64,000 nucleotides of DNA from Tibeticola sediminis (GTDB lineage Bacteria; Pseudomonadota; Gammaproteobacteria; Burkholderiales; Burkholderiaceae_C). Under the pieces are notes generated by a model. That model was given only the letters and a program-made list of their open reading frames with translations. It was not told the origin of the DNA and did not search any database. The stretch covers positions 230,681 through 294,680 of the forward strand of contig NZ_RKQL01000003.1 in the NCBI RefSeq assembly GCF_003843835.1, read 5' to 3'. The translations under genes and the position numbers were made by a program. The first letter of the stretch is position 1; the number at the start of each line of letters is the position of its first letter. Positions 58,335 through 64,000 of the stretch are shown piece by piece.

Positions 58335-58348
58335 GGCGGTGCGCTGCG

Positions 58349-58885
58349 TCACAGCTTCAAAGAAGCCTTGAGAGCCCTTGAAGCCGTTGAGCTGTCTCCA
58401 GCCGTGGGGTTGAACAGACCCCGGACCCACAACTCGTTGAGCATCTTAGTCTTTTTGATGTTGTAGAGATTTGGGTTTGACTTGAGTGCTGCGGCAATCA
58501 ACCAGTCCTCCAGAAAGTCCACCGCCGGCTTCTTGCCCTCGCCCTTGGCCACCTTGGCTGGGCGACCGGTTTCAGTCACTTGCGGCAAGAAGATCAATGC
58601 CGGGTGGCCCTTCTCGTACTTATCCAGAATTTCGTTGAACAACTGCAGGTGCGCCGCATTGGTGGCCTCCTTGAAGACCGACTGCTTTTCTGCCTTGCCA
58701 ACGTACCAAGGCACCACGCGCTTAGCGCCTGTCGACTTGACGCCGAAGACATAACAGCCGGGTGCTGACAGTAGGCCAGAGACCGTTTCGTCCCCCTCGA
58801 TGGACGCCTTCAGTTCCCTGATGTGATCCACCTTGATGATCCTGGGTGTCCGAACAAAAAACGGCCCAACCACTTCAAAACGCAT
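58349..58885 (-). CDS. second GIY-YIG-like protein, unknown function
   Basis: A 178-residue protein of lower GC content than its neighbours. GCYVFGVKS followed by VPWYVGKAEKQSVFKEA resembles a GIY-YIG core (YVF...WYVGKA). The C-terminal half has no recognised motif. It overlaps the upstream hsd fusion by 11 bp. Possible part of a defence island; function not assigned. Confidence 0.6.
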   Translation of the reverse strand: MRFEVVGPFFVRTPRIIKVDHIRELKASIEGDETVSGLLSAPGCYVFGVKSTGAKRVVPWYVGKAEKQSVFKEATNAAHLQLFNEILDKYEKGHPALIFLPQVTETGRPAKVAKGEGKKPAVDFLEDWLIAAALKSNPNLYNIKKTKMLNELWVRGLFNPTAGDSSTASRALKASLKL

Positions 58886-59393
58886 GAAATCCCTCCTCTT
58901 TTATGACCTTGGGGATGCGAGATGTCACCGCTCCTCTGCACCCATAGCCGCCTGGGACAAAGGCCTTCGATAGCGTGGACTGGCGCAGTGCCTGAGCACT
59001 CTGAAGATTGGCATCTACATCAGCCTCGACGCCATGCAGGATGGGCATTTGTCGGTCGACTGCAGCAGTGATTCGCATTTGTTCCGCAACGGGCGGCAGT
59101 GGAACGCAGACAGCGCGAACCAGGCGCAAGTTGAGGTTTGGCTGCACACCGCCAGAAGACACCTTGCGCATCTCTTTGTAGTTGGCGCTTTTTTTGGCTT
59201 CGATAACGCCGCAGGCCTTGCCTTTGACGCAGAGCAGGTAGTCGGCGAAGCCCGAGCCGGCGTTGAGCAGGAATTCGCGGATAGCGACGCCCGTGGCCGC
59301 GCGGAGGTTGGCGCTGTCCACATCGCATACATGCCAGCCGGCCGCGGTGAGCACCGGGTCGATGGTCTGGCGGCGGTGGGCCTCGTGCGTCAT
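58875..59393 (-). pseudogene. HsdR-HsdS deletion fusion, type I restriction remnant
   Basis: A 172-residue frame. Residues 1-68 match the start of a type I restriction endonuclease subunit R (HRRQTIDPVLTAAGW and DYLLCVKGKACGVIEAKK). From about 77 on it matches the end of the specificity subunit HsdS (SGGVQPNLNLRLVRAVCVPL, then QALRQSTLSKAF). The two pieces join in frame at about 59162-59190, so most of hsdR and hsdS appears to have been deleted. The last ~25 residues are not HsdS-like. No hsdM is present. Confidence 0.72.
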
Positions 59394-59433
59394 GCGGCGG
59401 GTGGTGTCTTTGCTTCCTCTCGTTGCATTCTAG

Positions 59434-59502
59434 GAGCCTGTCAGAGTTGCGGATCGTCTGCAGGGCTCTGTCTCGCAATCGACGCCCAAGTCCGACAGGC
59501 TC
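59434..59502. mobile_element. short inverted-repeat element at the edge of the restriction remnant
   Basis: GAGCCTGTC and GACAGGCTC form perfect 9-bp inverted ends 69 bp apart, and partial pairing continues inward (TTGCGGATCGTC / AATCGACGCCCAAG). The ends look like those of an IS5-superfamily insertion sequence. No coding sequence or flanking duplication is visible. It may be a solo relic or scar. Confidence 0.5.
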
Positions 59503-59531
59503 TTCGGGGCGCACCGCCAGCCCCACGCCGT

Positions 59532-60185
59532 TCAGCCTGCCGTCCGCTTGACCATGAACAGCCCCGCCCCCATGGCGATGAGAACGCCGCCGAGCACTCG
59601 GTTTTGCGCGCGCCGGGCCTGGGCGGTGGCCAGCCAGCGCTGCGCGCGCGAGGCGAGGAAGGCGTAGCCGTGCATGACGATCACGTCGGTGAACAGGGTG
59701 GTGCACAGCAGGATGAGCAGCTGCGGCCACAACGCGCGCGCCGGGTCGATGAACTGCGGCAGCACGGCCACCACGAAGACGATGCCCTTGGGGTTGGTGA
59801 CGTTGGTGAAGTAGCCGAGCAGCACCCGCTCCCTCACCGACGGCAGGCCCTTGCCACTGGCTGCGGTGCTGGCCAGGGTGCCGGGCGCTGCACCGCCCTC
59901 CACCGGGCTGCGCCACTGACGCCAGCCCAGCCAGATGAGGTAACACGCGCCCACGACCTTCACCACGGTGAACGCCGTGGCGGAAGCGATGAGCACCGCG
60001 CCGACGCCTATGCCTGCGATCAACAAGATGGTGGCCACACCTAATTGCAGGCCGAGGATGGTGGCGCTGGCGCCGCGCACGCCGTAGGCCAGGCCGTGCG
60101 TCATGGACAACACGGCGCCCGAGCCGGGCGAGAGCGCGATCGCCCAGGCGGCGGCAAAGTAGGCGAGCCAGACGTGCAGATCCAT
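59532..60185 (-). CDS. LysE/RhtB-family amino-acid exporter
   Basis: A 217-residue inner-membrane exporter with six hydrophobic segments. Family signature SPGSGAVLSMTHGLAYGVRG is near the N-terminus and YFTNVTNPKGIVFVVAVLPQF is in the centre. The substrate is not predictable. It follows the HMG-CoA lyase gene by 2 bp and is probably co-transcribed with the leucine-catabolic genes. Confidence 0.9.
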   Translation of the reverse strand: MDLHVWLAYFAAAWAIALSPGSGAVLSMTHGLAYGVRGASATILGLQLGVATILLIAGIGVGAVLIASATAFTVVKVVGACYLIWLGWRQWRSPVEGGAAPGTLASTAASGKGLPSVRERVLLGYFTNVTNPKGIVFVVAVLPQFIDPARALWPQLLILLCTTLFTDVIVMHGYAFLASRAQRWLATAQARRAQNRVLGGVLIAMGAGLFMVKRTAG

Positions 60186-60187
60186 CG

Positions 60188-61096
60188 TCACCCCGCCCGC
60201 TTGGCCAGCAGCGCGCGCGCCACACGCGAGCCGCTGGGCCGCCCGAGCTGCTCGCTGATGTAGGCGCCGGCGTCGACCAGTGCGTCGAGGTCGATGCCGG
60301 TTTCGATGCCCATGCCGTGCAGCATGTAGACCACGTCTTCGGTGGCGACGTTGCCGGTCGCGCCCTTGGCGTAGGGGCAGCCCCCGAGCCCTGCGACCGA
60401 GGCCTGGAAATTCCACACGCCCATTTGCAGGGCCGCGAGCGTATTGGCCAGCGCCTGGCCGTAGGTGTCGTGGAAGTGGCCGCTGATGTGGTCGATGTCG
60501 TAGTGCGCGAGCGTGGCTTCGATCGCCGCCTGCACCTGCCGCGGCGTGCCCACGCCGATGGTGTCGGCCACGTCCACCCGCTCGACGCCGATGCCTTTCA
60601 TGAGGCCGGCAAGGTAGGCGACGCGCTCGGGCGCGATCGCGCCCTCGTAGGGGCAGCCAACGGTGCAGCTCATGGCGCCGCGCACCGCGATGCCGGCGGC
60701 CTTGGCGGCGGCCACGACCGACGCAAAACGCTCGATGCTCTCGGCGATCGAGCAATTGATGTTCTTCTGACTGAAGGCCTCGCTTGCCGCGCCGAAGACG
60801 ACGATTTCGTCGGGCCGGTCGCGCAGCGCCGCCTCAAAGCCCTTGAGGTTGGGCGTGAGCACCGAGTAGCGTACCCCCGGCGCGCGCCGCAGGCCCTGCA
60901 TGACTTCGTGGTTGTCGGCCATCTGCGGCACCCACTTGGGGCTGACGTAACTCGTGACCTCGATTTCCTTCAGGCCCGCAGCCTGCAAGCGATGCACGAG
61001 TTCGATCTTGACGGCGGCGGGGACGGGCTGCTTTTCGTTTTGCAGGCCGTCACGCGGGCCGACGTCGATGAGGCGGACGTGGCTGGGCAAGGACAT
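60188..61096 (-). CDS. hydroxymethylglutaryl-CoA lyase
   Basis: A 302-residue DRE-TIM enzyme splitting HMG-CoA into acetoacetate and acetyl-CoA, the last step of leucine breakdown. The start VRLIDVGPRDGLQNEKQ is diagnostic, CTVGCPYEG follows, and the catalytic-cysteine loop is GLGGCPYAKGATGN. It comes 16 bp after the biotin carboxylase gene and 2 bp before lysE. Equivalent to mvaB or liuE. Confidence 0.94.
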   Translation of the reverse strand: MSLPSHVRLIDVGPRDGLQNEKQPVPAAVKIELVHRLQAAGLKEIEVTSYVSPKWVPQMADNHEVMQGLRRAPGVRYSVLTPNLKGFEAALRDRPDEIVVFGAASEAFSQKNINCSIAESIERFASVVAAAKAAGIAVRGAMSCTVGCPYEGAIAPERVAYLAGLMKGIGVERVDVADTIGVGTPRQVQAAIEATLAHYDIDHISGHFHDTYGQALANTLAALQMGVWNFQASVAGLGGCPYAKGATGNVATEDVVYMLHGMGIETGIDLDALVDAGAYISEQLGRPSGSRVARALLAKRAG

Positions 61097-61112
61097 GGCG
61101 GGACCTCCGGGG

Positions 61113-63221
61113 TCAGCTTGGGGTTTGCAGTCGCAGCAATTCCGCGCCCTCGGCCACCTGATCGCCGGGCGCGTAGAGCAGTTCGACGACGACGCCGTCG
61201 GCGGGCGCGGTCAGCGTGTGCTCCATCTTCATCGCCTCCATCACGGCGAGCGTCTGGCCTTGGCGCACGGTGTCGCCCGGCTGCACCGCAAACGACACCA
61301 CCTTGCCCGGCATCGGCGCGCTCAGCCGCCCGCCTTCGCTCGGGCCTTCGCCGGCATGGGCGAGCGCGTCGATTTCGACGATCTGCGTGGCGCCGAGGTC
61401 GCAAAACACATGCAGGGTTTCATCGCGGCCATAGACCCAGTAGCGGCGCCGCTCGCCCGCATAGCGGATGTCGAGCGCATCGCCGCCGGCGGGCGCGACT
61501 TCCAGCCGGTCGCGCAGCTCGCCCAACGCGAGGCTGTGCGATCCGTCGTGGTGGTCGTGCAGCGTCGCATCGAGCGTGGCCTCGCCAAAAACAAAGCGGA
61601 TCGAGCGCTGCCACTCACCCCAGGCGCGCCAACCGTCGCGTCGGCTGAACGGGTCGTGGTCTTCGAGCGCGGCCTCGCGGCGCAGCGTGTGCGCCACCGC
61701 GGCGGCCACGGCCCGGGTCGCGCCGACCCGCTCCTGGCCGAACAAATGCTCGGCCTCGCGCGCAATCAGCGCGGTGTCGAGCTCGGCCCGGCGGAAGGAC
61801 GCGCTGGCAGCCACGAGGCGCAGAAACGGCACGTTGGTCGCCACCCCCACGATGTGCGTGGCCGCAAGCGCTGCATCGAGCCGCGCGAGCGCCTCGTCGC
61901 GCGTGGCGCCGTGCACGATGAGCTTCGCCAGCATCGAGTCGTAATAGGGGCTGACGACATCGCCTTCGCGCACGCCCGAATCGATCCGCACCGGCTGCAC
62001 CCCGAGCGCCGCCGCGCCCACCGGCGGCTGAAACGCCACCGATTCCGGACCACGGTAGACCTCGAGCCGGCCGGTGGCCGGCAGGAACTGCCGGTCCGGG
62101 TTTTCGGCGCACAGGCGCGCCTCGATCGCATGGCCGTGGATGCGCAGCTCCTCCTGCTGGCGCGGCAGCGGCTCGCCCGCGGCCACGCGCAACTGCCACT
62201 CGACCAGGTCCAGCCCGGTGATGGCCTCGGTCACGGGATGCTCGACCTGCAGCCGGGTGTTCATCTCCATGAAAAAGAATCGGGCGCCCACGCCCCCCGA
62301 GGGGGCCTTCGCGCCTTGGGACGGCGCGGCGGCGCTCATACCCTCTTCGACTCGGCCGTCCTCGAGACCGTAGCCCCCGGGCTGCTCGACGATGAACTCG
62401 ACCGTACCCGCACCGACATAGCCCACAGCGCGGGCTGCGGCCACCGCCGCCAGGCCCATTTGCTGGCGCAGCTCGGCCGTCATGCCGGGCGCGGGGGCTT
62501 CTTCGAGCAGCTTTTGATGCCGGCGCTGCACCGAGCAGTCGCGCTCGAACAGATAGACATAGTGGCCGTGGGCGTCGCCAAAGACCTGGATTTCGATGTG
62601 CCGCGGGCGCTGCACGTATTTCTCGATCAGCACCGCATCGCTGCCAAAGCTGCTGCGGGCCTCGCGCTGGCAACTCGCGAGCGCCGCGGCGAAGTCCTCG
62701 GCGCGCTCGACCACCCGCATGCCCTTGCCGCCACCGCCAGCGCTGGCCTTGATGATGACGGGGTACCCCATCGCGTCGGCCTCGGCTTGCAGCAGCGCGG
62801 CGTCCTGGTTCGCGCCGTGGTAGCCCGGCACCAGCGGCACGCCGGCGGCCTCCATCAGCCGCTTGGACTCGGCCTTGAGGCCCATGGCCTCGATCGCCTC
62901 GGGCGGCGGCCCGATGAACACCAGGCCGGCTGCGGCGCAGGCCCGCGCGAAGGCGGCGTTTTCACTCAAGAAGCCGTAGCCGGGATGGATGGCCTGCGCA
63001 CCGGTGGCGCGCGCCGCGTCGATGATGCGCTGCCACTGCAGATAGCTCTCCTGCGGGGCGCTGCCGCCGATGTGCACCGCCTCATCGCAAGCGGCGACAT
63101 GCTTGGCCTGGGCATCGGCGTCCGAATACACGGCCACGGTGCGCACACCCATGCGCCGCGCAGTGGCGGCCACGCGGCAGGCAATTTCCCCGCGGTTGGC
63201 GATCAGGATTTTTTGAAACAT
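61113..63221 (-). CDS. methylcrotonyl-CoA carboxylase-type biotin subunit
   Basis: A 702-residue biotin carboxylase plus biotin carrier. The start FQKILIANRGEIACRV, the ATP-grasp region GGGGKGMRVV and MEMNTRLQVEHPVTE define the carboxylase domain. The biotinyl domain near residue 665 has VMEAMKMEH. Flanking HMG-CoA lyase and enoyl-CoA hydratase favour methylcrotonyl-CoA carboxylase (LiuD) over propionyl-CoA carboxylase; the beta subunit must lie beyond the window. An unusual ~33-residue insert just before the MEMNTRL motif (62278-62380) contains a repeat-like hairpin. Confidence 0.88.
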   Translation of the reverse strand: MFQKILIANRGEIACRVAATARRMGVRTVAVYSDADAQAKHVAACDEAVHIGGSAPQESYLQWQRIIDAARATGAQAIHPGYGFLSENAAFARACAAAGLVFIGPPPEAIEAMGLKAESKRLMEAAGVPLVPGYHGANQDAALLQAEADAMGYPVIIKASAGGGGKGMRVVERAEDFAAALASCQREARSSFGSDAVLIEKYVQRPRHIEIQVFGDAHGHYVYLFERDCSVQRRHQKLLEEAPAPGMTAELRQQMGLAAVAAARAVGYVGAGTVEFIVEQPGGYGLEDGRVEEGMSAAAPSQGAKAPSGGVGARFFFMEMNTRLQVEHPVTEAITGLDLVEWQLRVAAGEPLPRQQEELRIHGHAIEARLCAENPDRQFLPATGRLEVYRGPESVAFQPPVGAAALGVQPVRIDSGVREGDVVSPYYDSMLAKLIVHGATRDEALARLDAALAATHIVGVATNVPFLRLVAASASFRRAELDTALIAREAEHLFGQERVGATRAVAAAVAHTLRREAALEDHDPFSRRDGWRAWGEWQRSIRFVFGEATLDATLHDHHDGSHSLALGELRDRLEVAPAGGDALDIRYAGERRRYWVYGRDETLHVFCDLGATQIVEIDALAHAGEGPSEGGRLSAPMPGKVVSFAVQPGDTVRQGQTLAVMEAMKMEHTLTAPADGVVVELLYAPGDQVAEGAELLRLQTPS
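62278..62380 (-). repeat. in-frame insert in the biotin carboxylase gene
   Basis: Residues between VEFIVEQPGG and RFFFMEMNTRL are a low-complexity Gly/Ala/Ser/Lys stretch absent from the family. The DNA holds a strong hairpin (GCCCCCCGAGGGGGCC at 62292-62307). I recall GC-rich hairpin sequences of this kind between genes in related bacteria; that is memory, not a search. It is probably a repeat captured in frame, in a surface loop near the active-site domain. Confidence 0.5.
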
Positions 63222-63274
63222 CGGTGTTCCTTGGGCTTCAGGGGCGTTGCCATAAAGACAGCCATCGGCTGGGG

Positions 63275-64000
63275 TCAACCGGCCAGCCAGGCGGGTTGAC
63301 GCTTGTCGAGAAATGCCTGCACACCCTCACGGCCTTCGGCGCTGGCGCGGATGTCGGCGATCGATTCGACCGTGGCGGCAATGAGCGCGTCGTCGATCGG
63401 TTGCGCCGCCACGCGGCGCACCAGCGCCTTGCACGCGCGCACGGCCGCCGGGCCCGCACCGGTGAGGGCGCGCACGATGCCTTGCACGTGCACATCGAGC
63501 GCCTCGGGCGCCACGACCGCGTGGACGAAGCCGATGCGCAGCGCCTCGGCAGCGTCGAAGCGCTCGGCGGTGAGGAAGTAGCGCTGCGCGGCGCGAGGAC
63601 CCATGGCGCGGATCACATACGGGCTGATGGTGGCGGGAATGAGCCCCAGGCGCACTTCGCTCAGGCAAAAGCCCGCCGTGTCCACCGCGACCGCGATGTC
63701 GCACGCGGCGACGAGCCCCATGCCGCCGGCATATACATCGCCCTGAATGCGCGCGACGGTGGGCTTGGGACATTGGTCGATCGTGCGCAGCATCTCGGCC
63801 AGCGCGGCGGCATCGGCCAGGTTCTCCTCGCGCGTGTAGCCAGCCATGCGGCGCATCCAGTTCAGGTCGGCGCCGGCGCAAAAGGCTGGGCCCTCGGCGG
63901 CCAGCACGATGGCCCGCACGTCCTCACGCTTGCCCAGCGCGACGAAGGCTGCGCGGAGTTCGGCAATCACCTCGTCGTTAAAGGCATTGCGCAGCTCGGG
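63275..64000 (-). CDS. enoyl-CoA hydratase (methylglutaconyl-CoA hydratase-like), 5' end outside window
   Basis: A crotonase-family enzyme running off the right edge; the frame is open to 64000 (PELRNAFNDEVIAEL precedes the first internal start). Visible motifs are AFCAGADLNWM (oxyanion hole) and GDVYAGGMGLVAACD, then SEVRLGLIPATISPYV. The position at the head of the carboxylase-lyase run suggests LiuC, hydrating 3-methylglutaconyl-CoA. At least 241 residues are present. Confidence 0.85.
   Translation of the reverse strand, partial: PELRNAFNDEVIAELRAAFVALGKREDVRAIVLAAEGPAFCAGADLNWMRRMAGYTREENLADAAALAEMLRTIDQCPKPTVARIQGDVYAGGMGLVAACDIAVAVDTAGFCLSEVRLGLIPATISPYVIRAMGPRAAQRYFLTAERFDAAEALRIGFVHAVVAPEALDVHVQGIVRALTGAGPAAVRACKALVRRVAAQPIDDALIAATVESIADIRASAEGREGVQAFLDKRQPAWLAG

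Noticed and set aside
61113-63221. Propionyl-CoA carboxylase alpha subunit
   Set aside because: Neighbouring HMG-CoA lyase and an enoyl-CoA hydratase of the methylglutaconyl type favour the leucine pathway; not fully excluded without the beta subunit.

Overview
This is a dense, GC-rich (roughly two-thirds G+C by eye) chromosomal window from a betaproteobacterium, most likely order Burkholderiales and probably Comamonadaceae-like. The placement is inferred from gene content: a phenylacetate (paa) operon behind a TetR-type operator, an S-adenosylhomocysteine (SAH) riboswitch in front of ahcY in an ahcY-tlyA-metF-metY block, a double-length UvrA, and short repeat inserts inside reading frames. 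No rRNA, tRNA, prophage, intact transposase or CRISPR array was seen.

Layout. 1-6.1 kb: GST, cca, trxC, a ROK kinase, a periplasmic rhodanese, a DUF2905 protein and a MidA-type methyltransferase. 6.1-13.7 kb: a pteridine-reductase-like SDR, folB, ttcA, then a two-component pair (REC-cyclase response regulator and a BarA-like hybrid kinase) and a histidine phosphatase. 13.8-16.4 kb: a DUF4124 protein and a fusion of a sterol-desaturase domain with a YhhN/lysoplasmalogenase domain. 16.6-20.1 kb: ruvB and ruvA split by a mobile element, then phoH and ybeY. 20.1-25.2 kb: a tiny membrane protein, a CDF metal exporter, tyrS, an M23 peptidase and anmK. 25.2-27.8 kb: erpA, rpsI, rplM and rlmJ. 27.8-31.8 kb: paaABCDE, the phenylacetyl-CoA epoxidase. 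32-36.7 kb: the methyl cycle (metY, metF, tlyA, ahcY) headed by the SAH riboswitch. 37-44.3 kb: glpK/glpD, prfC, a HAD phosphatase and a CBS-DUF294 protein. 44.4-49.3 kb: a membrane-anchored DnaQ-type exonuclease, a small membrane protein, and a sodium/solute symporter with its DUF4212 partner. 49.7-55.5 kb: a 1949-residue tandem UvrA. 55.7-59.5 kb: small housekeeping genes, then a decayed type I restriction island (HTH remnant, two GIY-YIG-like proteins, an HsdR-HsdS deletion fusion). 59.5-64 kb: LysE exporter, HMG-CoA lyase, biotin-dependent acyl-CoA carboxylase and enoyl-CoA hydratase, i.e. leucine/isovalerate (liu) catabolism.

The most unusual feature is a set of non-coding elements between genes. 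Family A is 161 bp in four copies, with a 57-59 bp short form. It has IS5-like inverted ends and mostly 4-bp target duplications. Family B is 228-235 bp, two full copies and one end fragment. It has perfect 17-bp inverted ends and 5-bp duplications. Both carry the same hairpin core inside unrelated arms. All three B ends abut the TGA stop of a gene, in the same orientation, and two A copies sit on TAA stops. A separate set of 40-60 bp inserts lies inside coding sequences without breaking frame, comparable in concept to Rickettsia palindromic elements.
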